NCBI RefSeq assembly: GCF_040126305.1
Contig: NZ_CP149511.1
Span: 868,001-932,000, forward strand
From: Pararhizobium sp. A13
GTDB taxonomy: Bacteria > Pseudomonadota > Alphaproteobacteria > Rhizobiales > Rhizobiaceae
DNA: 64,000 bases
Direction: 5' to 3'
A program made the translations under genes and the position numbers. Below the pieces are notes generated by a model. That model did not search any database, was not told the origin of the DNA, and saw nothing but the letters and a program-made list of their open reading frames with translations. This document shows positions 43,826-52,479 of this stretch, in pieces. Positions within the stretch are counted from its first letter, which is position 1, and every line of letters starts with the position of its first letter.

Positions 43826-44755
43826 ATGCCAAGACATTTCCCATACTCCATCCAGGCACCCTCTGCAGTCGTCATGGTCCGGCCTCACCACTTTACGGTG
43901 AATACCGAGACGGCCATCGACAACCTGTTCCAGTCCAGCCCGGATACGAAGGAAGACCTTTCATTGGCCGCCTATGACGAAATCGCCAGGGCGGCTGATA
44001 CACTCAGAAGCCACGGCGTGAACGTGCATCTCTTCGAGGACACCGATACCGAGACACCGGATTCGGTCTTCCCCAACAACTGGTTCTCCACCCACGCTGG
44101 CGGTCATGTGGCGATCTATCCGATGAAGGCCGTCAGTCGCCGGCGCGAGCGGCGTAGCGACGTCATCGAAATGCTGAAGAGCCATTATCGGGTGCAAGAG
44201 GTGATCGACTACTCGGGCCTCGAGCCTGATGGGCTGTTTCTCGAGGGCACCGGCGCCATGGTTCTCGATCATATCGACCGTGTGGCTTATGCTGTTCGCT
44301 CCGACCGCACCGACCCGATCGCACTGGAACGCTTCTCGACCCATTTCAACTTCGAGCCGATGGTGTTCGACGCCCGCGACGGGAACGGTGTTGCCATCTA
44401 TCACACCAATGTCCTGATGTGCGTGGCAACCGACTTTGCCATGATCGGCCTCGACATGATGACGGATCCCACAAGGAGGCAGGAAATCGTCTTAAGGCTC
44501 GAGCGCTCCGGCCGCCGCGTCATCGCGCTCACGAACGATCAGATCGCCTCCTTCGCTGGCAACGCTCTCGAACTCCAGGGAAAGGACGGCCGTATTCTTG
44601 CCCTGTCGACGACCGCCCTCGCCGCGCTCAGCAGGGAGCAGATCGCGACGATCGAGGAAAGTGCGACGCCAGTCGCGCTCGATATTCCCACGATCGAGCG
44701 CGCCGGCGGATCGGTCCGCTGCACGCTCGCCGGCATCCATCTGACGCCACGCTGA
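43826..44755 (+). CDS. ctlX: Citrulline hydrolase CtlX (arginine deiminase-fold)
   Basis: A 309-residue guanidine/amidino-modifying-enzyme-fold hydrolase of the CtlX type, releasing ornithine, ammonia and carbon dioxide from citrulline. Motifs are PDSVFPNNWFSTH, LEGTGAMVLD, the catalytic His in YHTNVLMC and the nucleophile C299 in SVRCTLAGIHL. The ATG at 43826 follows AGGAGG, 13 bases after ocd; a longer frame from 43430 is an out-of-frame reading. With ocd it makes a citrulline-to-proline route under Lrp control. Confidence 0.9.
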   Translation: MPRHFPYSIQAPSAVVMVRPHHFTVNTETAIDNLFQSSPDTKEDLSLAAYDEIARAADTLRSHGVNVHLFEDTDTETPDSVFPNNWFSTHAGGHVAIYPMKAVSRRRERRSDVIEMLKSHYRVQEVIDYSGLEPDGLFLEGTGAMVLDHIDRVAYAVRSDRTDPIALERFSTHFNFEPMVFDARDGNGVAIYHTNVLMCVATDFAMIGLDMMTDPTRRQEIVLRLERSGRRVIALTNDQIASFAGNALELQGKDGRILALSTTALAALSREQIATIEESATPVALDIPTIERAGGSVRCTLAGIHLTPR

Positions 44756-45021
44756 TGGCCGCGCAGGCAGACGTGCCACCAACAATGCGGCAGCCGTTTC
44801 GACGGCGTGAACGAGGAGACCGTCCACTCAAGCGCTCAGGGCACCAACGTCCGCTTCGATCAGAGCCGAACCGATTTCCGACCGTCCGCCTTGAGCCTAC
44901 AAGCCGGCTGTCAGAAATATGAAAAAAACGACGGCGTTCATTTGTTTCATGCAATCTCGAATATTCATTCGGATGCAATCAGGCTAGTTTCGCTGGTTGA
45001 CGACACAAAGCGCAGCGAGAC

Positions 45022-45930
45022 ATGATGAGCGATACGCGACGCAAGCTGACGACGATCTTTTCCGCTGATGTGCAGGATTACACGCGCTTGATGGGCGCGG
45101 ACGAGGAAGGCACATTGGCCATGCTGAAGCGGTATCGGGACGCGATGTCGCGCCTCATCGGGTCGCATGGCGGGCGGGTGATCAATACGTGGGGCGACGG
45201 GTTGATCGCCGAGTTCCCGAGCGTGGTCGAGGCGGTGCGTGCGGCAGTGGACGTTCAAAACGAGCTGGCCGGTATGAACGCTGCGCGGCCGGCGGATGGG
45301 CGCATGCTGTTTCGGATCGGCATCAATCTCGGCGATGTGATCGTCGAAGGTGACGATCTCTATGGTGACGGCGTCAATATTGCGGCGCGACTGCAAGCTT
45401 CGGCCGCCGCTGGCGGGATTGTTATATCGAATACCGTCTACGATCAGGTCCGCAACAAGGTGGCCGTCGGATTCGAATTCCTTGGACCGTTGACGGTGAA
45501 GAACGTCGCGGACACTGTGCCGAGTTATGCCGTGCGCATCGGCGACGGAACAGGCGGGCCACCGCCGCCGCCGGCAGCAGCACACCGTCTGGAGGCCGCC
45601 CCTGCGACGTCTGGCCAGCAGCCAGGTGCAAGAGCCCGCAGGACACCTCGTCTATTCGCCGTGGCCGCCGTGGCTTTGGTCGCAATCAACATCCTGTCCT
45701 GGAGCGGCGTTTTCTGGGCCGCCTGGCCAATTCTTGCCCTTGCCTTCCTGTGGGCAATGATCTGGGTTCGCACCCAGAACCGCATCGAAAAGCGCCTGGC
45801 CGGCCTTGCTGTCGTCGGGCTCGGCATTGTCGCAATCAATCTTCTGTCGTGGCAAGGGACATTCTGGGCGGTATGGCCACTTCTGGCCATAGCTGTGGCT
45901 GTCGCCGTTCGATGGCTAACGCGCAGTTGA
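45022..45930 (+). CDS. Class III adenylate/guanylate cyclase with tandem membrane hairpins
   Basis: A 302-residue protein. An N-terminal cyclase catalytic domain covers about 8-175, with metal-binding D16 (FSADVQDYTRLM) and D59 (NTWGDGLIAEF), FRIGINLGDVIVEGDDLYGDGVNIAARLQ and an early S/T pattern typical of the Rhizobium adenylate cyclase group. A Pro/Ala linker (PPPPPAAA) leads to four hydrophobic segments made of two near copies of VAIN-LSW-G-FWA-WP-LA-A. The tandem two-helix anchor is unusual at the C-terminus. Starts 45022 or 45025. Stand-alone gene. Confidence 0.88.
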   Translation: MMSDTRRKLTTIFSADVQDYTRLMGADEEGTLAMLKRYRDAMSRLIGSHGGRVINTWGDGLIAEFPSVVEAVRAAVDVQNELAGMNAARPADGRMLFRIGINLGDVIVEGDDLYGDGVNIAARLQASAAAGGIVISNTVYDQVRNKVAVGFEFLGPLTVKNVADTVPSYAVRIGDGTGGPPPPPAAAHRLEAAPATSGQQPGARARRTPRLFAVAAVALVAINILSWSGVFWAAWPILALAFLWAMIWVRTQNRIEKRLAGLAVVGLGIVAINLLSWQGTFWAVWPLLAIAVAVAVRWLTRS

Positions 45931-46213
45931 GCCGAGTATATGCCCCTTCGCGCCAGTCCCCTGATCCGAACTTGCAGCGTTTTTGGCTTTCTCTGAGCGC
46001 CCATCGGCCATGCCAGCGGAAGTCTCGAAGTCGATACGGCTAGCGAAACGGGCGACCTGCAGATGCTTTTTTCGTGTTATGATGGGCTTGCAACGCGCGT
46101 AACCTCGACCTCGGCATATGGCAGAGGCCGAAAGCTATTATGCCCTGGCGCCTCCCAGCACGGGCTCAACTGCGAAGCGCTGGGTGTGCTTATCCAGGGC
46201 GAGGAGGTTGTCG

Positions 46214-46855
46214 ATGTCCACGAGTAGTGTCGACCGCCCGCTGCAGCCGGGCGACCGGGCACCGAATGTTGTGCTCGATGCGATCTCGCGTGAAGGCAAG
46301 ATCGCGCTCGATGATTTTCGAGGCCGTAGCCCGTTATTGATCGGTTTGTTTCGAGGCCTGCACTGTCCGTTCTGCCGGCGCCATGTCGCGGCAATGGCGC
46401 AACTCAAGCCAGCCCTGCGTGAGAAAGGCGTCGAATGCCTGGCGGTGGTCAATACGCCGGTCGAGCGGGCGCGGCTCTATTTCCGTTACCACCCGGCACC
46501 CGATCTTCTCGCAGCATCCGACCCGGAGCGGGCCTCGCACCGTGCTTTCGGCTTGCGCGAGGTCGGGATGGATACGGTCATGGCGATACTGATCCATCTC
46601 CCGGGCGAGTTGCCCGAGCCTATGGACGTCATGGCAATGGACGAGTTTCTCAACAAGAAGGAAGGATATGAGATTACGGAAGCCGATCAGCAGGCGATGG
46701 CTTCCGGCCAGGGGCAGCTTGTCGGTCAGTTCCTGATCGACCAGGGAGGCATCGTACGCTGGAGCTTCACTGAAATTCTGGAGGATGGCCTCAATACGTT
46801 CAGGGCGCCGAATCCCGAGGAATTGATGTCGGCAGCTTCCCAAGTTGCACATTAA
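46214..46855 (+). CDS. AhpC/TSA-family peroxiredoxin-like protein
   Basis: A 213-residue thioredoxin-fold protein (LQPGDRAPNVVLDAISREGKIALDDFRGRSPLLIGLFRGLHCPFCRRHVAAMAQL). The C51-x2-C54 pair lies where the peroxidatic/resolving cysteines of this family occur. HRAFGLREVGMDTVM and LVGQFLIDQGGIVRWSF complete the fold. It may reduce peroxides or act as a disulfide reductase. GAGGAGG lies eight bases before the ATG at 46214; a longer frame from 46118 has no homology. Stand-alone gene. Confidence 0.82.
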   Translation: MSTSSVDRPLQPGDRAPNVVLDAISREGKIALDDFRGRSPLLIGLFRGLHCPFCRRHVAAMAQLKPALREKGVECLAVVNTPVERARLYFRYHPAPDLLAASDPERASHRAFGLREVGMDTVMAILIHLPGELPEPMDVMAMDEFLNKKEGYEITEADQQAMASGQGQLVGQFLIDQGGIVRWSFTEILEDGLNTFRAPNPEELMSAASQVAH

Positions 46856-46929
46856 TAGGCTGCGGAAAACTCGCTCGACGACCGCCGTCCTGTCTTGATA
46901 TCGAAACACCGAAATGATCCGAACCACGT

Positions 46930-47095
46930 GTGAGCTGCGCACCGCTTTCAACACAACGAAGGTAACCGCTGGACTGAGGCCGGTCGCCGTGGCGATGTCG
47001 GCACGGCTGCGTGGCCCCTCCTGGCGCAAGAGGTTGAGGATCAAACGGCGGTTCATCGCCGGGCCGTGCTCTGATCATCGTTCAGCTTCACAGAT
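46930..47095 (-). pseudogene. N-terminal remnant of a ROK-family regulator
   Basis: Two frames combine to DDQSTARR then NRRLILNLLRQEGPRSRADIATATGLSPAVTFVV, the standard ROK repressor start (winged helix, R.NRRLIL.LLR.EGP.SRADIA..TGLSPA). A frameshift breaks it at the RR/MNRR junction near 47056, and the sugar-binding domain is absent. Probably the old regulator of the adjacent oxidoreductase relics. Confidence 0.65.
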
Positions 47096-47119
47096 TTTCG
47101 TTCTTTATTTTGTAAATTA

Positions 47120-47563
47120 ATTATTGCGTGTCGCATGAACCTATGCATAACTTCGCCCGACTGACCAACAACCGCAAGCACGTCCTGTGCGAGAAACCCA
47201 TAGGCCTTTCCGCGGCGGAGGCCGAAGCCATGCAGGCGCCGGCCCGCAAAGCCGGTATCTTTCTCGGCGAGGCCCATATGTACCGGCTGCACCCACTCAC
47301 GGCGAAACTGATCGAAATTCTCAAGGCCGGAACCATCGGCGATGTGCGCATGGTCAGCCGCGATCGACCTCGACCAGTGCCTTGGCAAGGACCCCATCCT
47401 GATCGCGCTGGCTTACGCCATTGCACAGCAAGGCCGGGTGGTTCCGCTGATCGGCCCAGGATCGGTGGCCGAACTCGAATACAGTCTCGCTGCTTTCGCC
47501 ATCAGCCCGCGCCAAAGGACGTGCGTTGGCTGGAGACCGGGCGCCAATGATCCCTCAGGTTGA
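47120..47563 (+). pseudogene. Fused remnants of a Gfo/Idh/MocA oxidoreductase and an aldo/keto reductase
   Basis: About 47167-47365 reads RKHVLCEKPIGLSAAEAEAMQAPARKAGIFLGEAHMYRLHPLTAKLIEILKAGTIGDVRM, the middle of a Gfo/Idh/MocA dehydrogenase with the EKP motif. Directly after, in another frame, LIALAYAIAQQGRVVPLIGPGSVAELEYSLAAF, then in a third frame PKDVRWLETG, is the end of an aldo/keto reductase. So a deletion fused two genes and frameshifts followed. Confidence 0.7.
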
Positions 47564-47581
47564 TCTAGCGAGGAAAAGGCA

Positions 47582-48678
47582 ATGCGGAAAATAGGAATCG
47601 GCATCATTGGCTGCGGCAATATCTCGGATGCATATCTCAAAGCTGCGCCCGGTTTTCCGGTTCTCGAGATGATCGGCGTCGCAGACATCAACAGCTCCGC
47701 AGCAGAAGCCAAGGCCGCGGCTTATGGCCTGAGTGCCATGCCGTTGGAGGCGTTGCTCGCCGACCATGGGATCGAGATCATCCTGAACCTCACGACGCCG
47801 CAGAACCACGTACAAGTCGGACTGCAGGCCGTTGCCCACGGCAAGCACGTCTACTGCGAAAAGCCGCTCGCCACGACGCTCGCCGACGCGGAACGTCTGA
47901 TCTCGGCCGCCCGGAACGAGAATGTAAGGGTCGGCTGCGCACCGGACACCTTCCTGGGCGGCTCCCACCAGACCGCGAGACGGCTGATCGACGATGGCGC
48001 CATCGGAACGGTGGTGGCCGGCTCGGCCTTCATGCAGGTTCCCGGCCACGAACTGTGGCATCCCAATCCTGATTTCTACTACAAGCCGGGCGGTGGTCCG
48101 CTGATGGACATGGGGCCGTATTACCTGACTTGCCTCGTCAACCTTCTCGGGCCGGTGAAATCCGTCGTCGGGCATGCGAATCTGCGTATGAAACCCGGAC
48201 GATCGGTTCCGGCCCCCGGGAAGCTGAGGGGATCGACGTCGAGGTCGCGACACATGTCTCCGGACTGCTGGAATTCGCAAGCGGCGCTGCCGTATCGCTC
48301 ACCACCAGCTTCGATGTCTGGAAACATGATCACAATCATATCGAGCTCTATGGCACGACCGGTTCGATGATCGTACCTGACCCCAATAACTTCCAAGGCG
48401 ATGTGAAGACCGCCCATCGCAAGGAAGACTGGATGCTGGCGAAGCAGATCCATCCCTATGGCGACGGTAACTACCGCATTCTCGGTTTGGCCGACATGGC
48501 GCAAGCCATTGTCTCGAACAGGCAACACCGCGCCAACCAGGACGTCTCGCTGCACGTGCTTGAGATCATGGAATCGATCCTGCGTTCGGCAAATGCGGGG
48601 CGCCGCATCGAACTGAAATATAGCTGCGCACGGCCCGAGCCCATGCGCGCGGACCTGCCATTCGGCATTCTCGAATAG
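47582..48678 (+). pseudogene. Gfo/Idh/MocA-family oxidoreductase, frameshifted
   Basis: An NAD(P)-dependent sugar dehydrogenase-like gene in two frames. Frame 1 (47582 to about 48183) gives GIGIIGCGNISDAYLKAAP (nucleotide-binding), HVYCEKPLATTLADAERL and HPNPDFYYKPGGGPLMDMGPYYL. Frame 2 (about 48180-48678) gives AYETRTIGSGPREAEGIDVEVATHVSGLLEFASGAAVSLTTSFDVWKHDHNHIELYGTTGSMIVPDPN to the end. Joined, they make a full-length protein of about 365 residues. The shift is consistent with loss of one base near 48180 and the codons on both sides look well conserved, so it is either a very recent mutation or a sequencing error. It heads the ThuA-like gene. Confidence 0.85.
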
Positions 48679-48687
48679 GAGCACATC

Positions 48688-49341
48688 ATGAACAAGAAGG
48701 CCCTGATCTTCTGGGGCGGCTGGGAAGGCCACACTCCGGAGCGAAGCGCAAATATCGTCAAGGACATCCTGACGCGCAACGGCTTCGGAATCCGGATCGA
48801 GCAAGGTACCTCGGCTCTCGCCGATCCTGCCATAGCCGATCTCGATCTCATCGTACCGATGGTGACGATGTCGACGATCGAGAAGCCAGAGCTCGATAAC
48901 CTGACGCGCGCTGTGCAAAATGGCACCGGGCTCGCCGGCTTTCACGGAACAATGTGCGATAGCTTCCGAAATGAACCGGAGTACCAGTTCATGACGGGCG
49001 GACAATGGGTCGCGCATCCGGGCAATGTCATCGACTACCGGATCGACATCACCAAGCCGCAGGATCCCATTGTCGAAGGGATCGCCAGCTTCCCCTACCG
49101 GTCCGAACAATATTACCTGCATGTCGATCCGGCGAACGAAGTGTTGGCGACGACGACCTTTTCCGGCGAGCATCTCGCCTCTATCGAAGGCGTCGTCATG
49201 CCGGTCGTCTGGAAGCGCCGGTACGGCGCGGGCCGGGTCTTCTACAGCGCCCTCGGACACACGGCCGACGAATTCGAGGTGTCGCAAATGCGCACGATTT
49301 TCGAACGCGGCGCTTTATGGGCTGCACGAACGTCGCGCTAA
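48688..49341 (+). CDS. ThuA-domain protein
   Basis: A 217-residue ThuA-like protein of the class I glutamine amidotransferase-like fold (KALIFWGGWEGHTPERSANIVKDILTRNGF, LDLIVPMVTM, GLAGFHGTMCDSFRNEPEYQFMTGGQWVAHPG, VVWKRRYGAGRVFYSALGHTADEFE). ThuA proteins take part in uptake/oxidation of disaccharides in rhizobia; the reaction here is unclear. It starts nine bases after the oxidoreductase, which it commonly accompanies in sugar-degradation loci. Confidence 0.88.
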   Translation: MNKKALIFWGGWEGHTPERSANIVKDILTRNGFGIRIEQGTSALADPAIADLDLIVPMVTMSTIEKPELDNLTRAVQNGTGLAGFHGTMCDSFRNEPEYQFMTGGQWVAHPGNVIDYRIDITKPQDPIVEGIASFPYRSEQYYLHVDPANEVLATTTFSGEHLASIEGVVMPVVWKRRYGAGRVFYSALGHTADEFEVSQMRTIFERGALWAARTSR

Positions 49342-49375
49342 CCTGATCTTGCGAACGTCATCAATTCTTCGCCGG

Positions 49376-50410
49376 TTACCGAGCTGCGGCTATCGGCGCG
49401 CATGATCCTCGCTCGACGATCGTACAGCCAAGTTCAACGCGGCGTGCGGGTAGTTGGTCGCCAAGGGTGCGCAGGCAGTATTCCATTTCATCGAGCGCCG
49501 TGCGACCGATTTGAGCGAGCGGCGCATGGACCGTGGAAAGCGGCGGATCCATCATCTGGCCGCGCAGAATATCATCGAAACCAAGGACCGAGACATCCCG
49601 TGGAACCCGGTAGCCCCGCTCCTTCAGGGCCTGGATAGCGCCGATGGCGATGTTGTCGGCGAGACAGAACATTGCCGTCAGGTCCCCAAGGCCGTCATTG
49701 TCCTCCAGCCAGCGCCGCATGCTGCGCGCCGCCTCCTCCGGCTCGAAACTGTCGATCATGATGATAGAGCCGCGCGCGCCGATTGCCTCGTGGTCACGGA
49801 TCGCCTCGCTGTAGCCATCCTGCCGCTGGCGGATCGTGTATCGCCCCGGCCAGCCGACCAGCGCGATATTGCGATGTCCCAGATCCAGCAGGTGCTGCAC
49901 ACCGAGGCGCGCGCCGTAGCGATTGCCGATACCGACGGAACCGACCCGCATCGTCGGATCCTGCCCCGCCAGAAGCAATGCCGGCCGGTCGAGCCGCGAC
50001 ACGGCTTCGAGCAGTTCCGGATTCTCGTCGAAATAGACGATGATCCCGTCCGATGCTGTTTCCTTGATCCGGCTCAACACCGGCCCGGGCGTAAGCCGCT
50101 TTCCTTCCGTCACCAGCGGCTTGATCTGGACGCCACGGGCCGCGCATTCCTTCCTCAGGCTCTCCAGAATGGTCCACGAGACGTAGTTGGTATCGTTCTG
50201 AGGCAGCATGTCGGCCGAGGCCACGAGCATGACGGACTTCAGCGTCGGCTGCATGGCACGGCGGATGCGCGAATCGAGATAACCGCTTTCGCGCGCAACC
50301 GTCATAACGCGATCGCGCACGCCTTCGGAGATCTTCGCAGTGCCGTTCAGCACATGGCTGACCGTGCTGACGGAGACGCCGCTCTGCTCCGCTATCTTCT
50401 TGATGCTCAC
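49376..50410 (-). CDS. LacI-family transcriptional regulator
   Basis: A 344-residue LacI/GalR repressor. The helix-turn-helix covers residues 1-50 (MSIKKIAEQSGVSVSTVSHVLNGTAKISEGVRDRVMTVARESGYL). The periplasmic-binding-protein-like domain follows (DGIIVYFDENPELLEAV, LLDLGHRNIALVGWPGRYTIRQRQDGYSEAI, CLADNIAIGAIQALKERGYRVPRDVSVLGFDDI). Its stop converges on the ThuA gene and its start lies 4 bases after the permease stop at 50415, so it belongs to the leftward sugar transporter operon. The AATGAAA-type inverted repeats at 57290 and 57407 are candidate targets. Confidence 0.93.
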   Translation of the reverse strand: MSIKKIAEQSGVSVSTVSHVLNGTAKISEGVRDRVMTVARESGYLDSRIRRAMQPTLKSVMLVASADMLPQNDTNYVSWTILESLRKECAARGVQIKPLVTEGKRLTPGPVLSRIKETASDGIIVYFDENPELLEAVSRLDRPALLLAGQDPTMRVGSVGIGNRYGARLGVQHLLDLGHRNIALVGWPGRYTIRQRQDGYSEAIRDHEAIGARGSIIMIDSFEPEEAARSMRRWLEDNDGLGDLTAMFCLADNIAIGAIQALKERGYRVPRDVSVLGFDDILRGQMMDPPLSTVHAPLAQIGRTALDEMEYCLRTLGDQLPARRVELGCTIVERGSCAPIAAAR

Positions 50411-50414
50411 GAGG

Positions 50415-51458
50415 TCATTTCACTCCGCTGCTGGCCACACCTTCGGTGATATATTTCTGCAGGAAGAGGAATACCACGGTTACCGGCAGCAATGTAACGA
50501 CAGTCATGGCGAGAATATAGTGCCATTGCACGTTGAATTGCCCTTGCAGGGAACTGAGCCCGATCTGCAGCGTATAGTTGTCGGGGCTCGACAGAACGAT
50601 CAGTGGCCAGAGGAAATCGTTCCAGCGCCAGATCACCGAGAAGATCGCAAGCACCGCGAGCGCCGGAGCGCACAGCGGCAGCACGATGCGCCAATAGATT
50701 CGGAATTCCGACGCGGCGTCCACCCTTGCCGCCTCGATCAGATCGTCCGGAATGGTCAGCATATATTGGCGCAGCAGAAAGACGCCGGTGGGCGTCGACA
50801 CCGTCGACAGGATCACGCCCCACAGATTGTCGGCAAGGTTCAGTCCGACGATCACCATGAAGGCCGGCACCATGATCACCGAAAGCGGGATCATCATGGT
50901 CGACAGGATGAGCGCGAACATGGCGTTGCGGCCGGCAAAACGGTATTTTGACAGCGCAAAGGCCGCCATGGAATTCAAGAGCAGCGTCAAAACCGTGGCA
51001 ACCACCGTGACGAACACCGTGTTCCAGAGATAGCGCAGGAAATTGAACTGCTTCATCGGCTCGCTGTAATTCGACCATTGCAGGTGGAGTTCCTTGAGCT
51101 GGCGCAGCTCCGCCACCGGAACGCGGAAGGTTTCGCCCGGCTTGGATGGGTCAAGCACCGTTGCAGACAGCCCGATGCGGCGCACAAGCGCCACCGTCTG
51201 CTCGCTGCCATCCGGCATCGTCCGTATCCACATCGACAACGGTTTTGTCTGGCCTTCAACGGTGATTGTCTGGGCGGCGCGCGGCACGAGCGCCGGCGGA
51301 AAGGAATTGATCTCGGCTTCCGTCTTCAGGGAGGAGATGACCGCCCAGGCGATAGGGATAGCAACAACCAGCGTGCCGAGAATGGCCCAGCCCCAGGCTA
51401 GCCAATCTGTCATGTCCGTCCGGCCTGGGTGGCGCGTGCGTGTGAGAAAGGCAATCAT
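50415..51458 (-). CDS. Carbohydrate ABC transporter permease (MalG type)
   Basis: A 347-residue CUT1-class permease with an unusually long periplasmic insert between helix 1 and helix 2 (about residues 50-130), as in the larger MalG-like rhamnogalacturonan transporters. The ATPase-contact loop is EAARVDAASEFRIYWRIVLPLCAPAL. Membrane helices include LLLNSMAAFALSKYRF and MTVVTLLPVTVVFLFLQKYITEG. A start at the ATG for MTDWLAWGW (51413) is also possible. It pairs with the permease at 51460. Confidence 0.9.
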   Translation of the reverse strand: MIAFLTRTRHPGRTDMTDWLAWGWAILGTLVVAIPIAWAVISSLKTEAEINSFPPALVPRAAQTITVEGQTKPLSMWIRTMPDGSEQTVALVRRIGLSATVLDPSKPGETFRVPVAELRQLKELHLQWSNYSEPMKQFNFLRYLWNTVFVTVVATVLTLLLNSMAAFALSKYRFAGRNAMFALILSTMMIPLSVIMVPAFMVIVGLNLADNLWGVILSTVSTPTGVFLLRQYMLTIPDDLIEAARVDAASEFRIYWRIVLPLCAPALAVLAIFSVIWRWNDFLWPLIVLSSPDNYTLQIGLSSLQGQFNVQWHYILAMTVVTLLPVTVVFLFLQKYITEGVASSGVK

Positions 51459-51459
51459 G

Positions 51460-52479
51460 TCAGACCTCCGCTTTCTTGGCGAGCCAGAGTTGCGAGAGCG
51501 TAAGGATGAGCAGTGCGATGCCCATCAGAACGGAGGCGGCGGACGCCAGGCCATAAAGCCGCAGTTCCTGCGCGAACGCCGTCTGATAGATGAACTGGAC
51601 GATGAAGGTATTGGCCGTTCCGGGGCCGCCGCCATTGGTCAGCACCCAGGCCTCGTCGAAGACCTGTACGGAGCGGATGAGGAGCAGCACGGTCACCACC
51701 AGCAGGTTGGGGGTCAGCAGCGGCAAGGTCAGGCACCAGAATTGGCGCCATTGCGAGGTTCCGTCGATCTCGGCAGCTTCGTATATATCGCGCGGGATTG
51801 CCTGCAGCCCCGCAAGGATGATCAGCATGTAGAAGCCCATGTGGAACCAGATGGAGACATAGACGACCCAGGCACGCGACCAGCCGACTTCGAGCAGGAA
51901 GATGATCCGCGTGTCGAACCAGTCCGTCAGGAAGCCGTTGAGCAGGCCTTCGCGCGCCAGGAACCATTGCCAGATCAGGCCGACGACGACCGGCGACAGA
52001 AGCACCGGATAAAAAAAGACGGCCCGGAAAAACCCGCGTCCCCGCGTCAGCCGGTTGAGCACCAGCGCCGTCACCAGCGCGAAGAAGAGGGTGCCGAACG
52101 TATTGAGGAGAGTATACCACCAGGTGTTGTGGACGGCGGTCCAGAAGAGATTGTAGCGGCAGGTGGACGGCTCCAGATAGCTGCCGCAATCCAGCAGCGC
52201 CCTGAAATTCTCAAGCCCGACATAGGGCCGGTCCCAGATCAGGAGATTGGTGCCGCCGGTAAACGCATAGGCGATGGCGAGACCGACCGGCACGAAGACG
52301 AAAACGGTAAACAGCAGCATGTTGGGCAGGATGAAGATATAGGGCATGCGCGCAGCGCCCAAGAGCCGCTGCAGCGCGGCCATCGGCACCTCCACCATCC
52401 TCATCACCGCGTCAAGCCCGTCGCCAATGCGTTCGCCACGCGCGACGACGGCAGGCGCTACACTCGTTGGCGCGCTCAT
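51460..52479 (-). CDS. Carbohydrate ABC transporter permease (MalF type)
   Basis: A 339-residue CUT1-class permease (MPYIFILPNMLLFTVFVFVPVGLAIAYAFTG, FFRAVFFYPVLLSPVVVGLIWQWFL, then EAAEIDGTSQWRQFWCLTLPLLTPNLLVV, the EAA loop). It forms the sugar channel with the MalG-type partner. It starts just upstream of the ATPase C-terminal fragment's stop (overlap of four bases, 52476-52479). Oligogalacturonide or rhamnogalacturonan fragments are likely substrates by context. Confidence 0.92.
   Translation of the reverse strand: MSAPTSVAPAVVARGERIGDGLDAVMRMVEVPMAALQRLLGAARMPYIFILPNMLLFTVFVFVPVGLAIAYAFTGGTNLLIWDRPYVGLENFRALLDCGSYLEPSTCRYNLFWTAVHNTWWYTLLNTFGTLFFALVTALVLNRLTRGRGFFRAVFFYPVLLSPVVVGLIWQWFLAREGLLNGFLTDWFDTRIIFLLEVGWSRAWVVYVSIWFHMGFYMLIILAGLQAIPRDIYEAAEIDGTSQWRQFWCLTLPLLTPNLLVVTVLLLIRSVQVFDEAWVLTNGGGPGTANTFIVQFIYQTAFAQELRLYGLASAASVLMGIALLILTLSQLWLAKKAEV

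Noticed and set aside
48121..49287. 388-codon minus-strand frame
   Set aside because: Antisense to the oxidoreductase and ThuA genes, both of which have clear homology on the plus strand.
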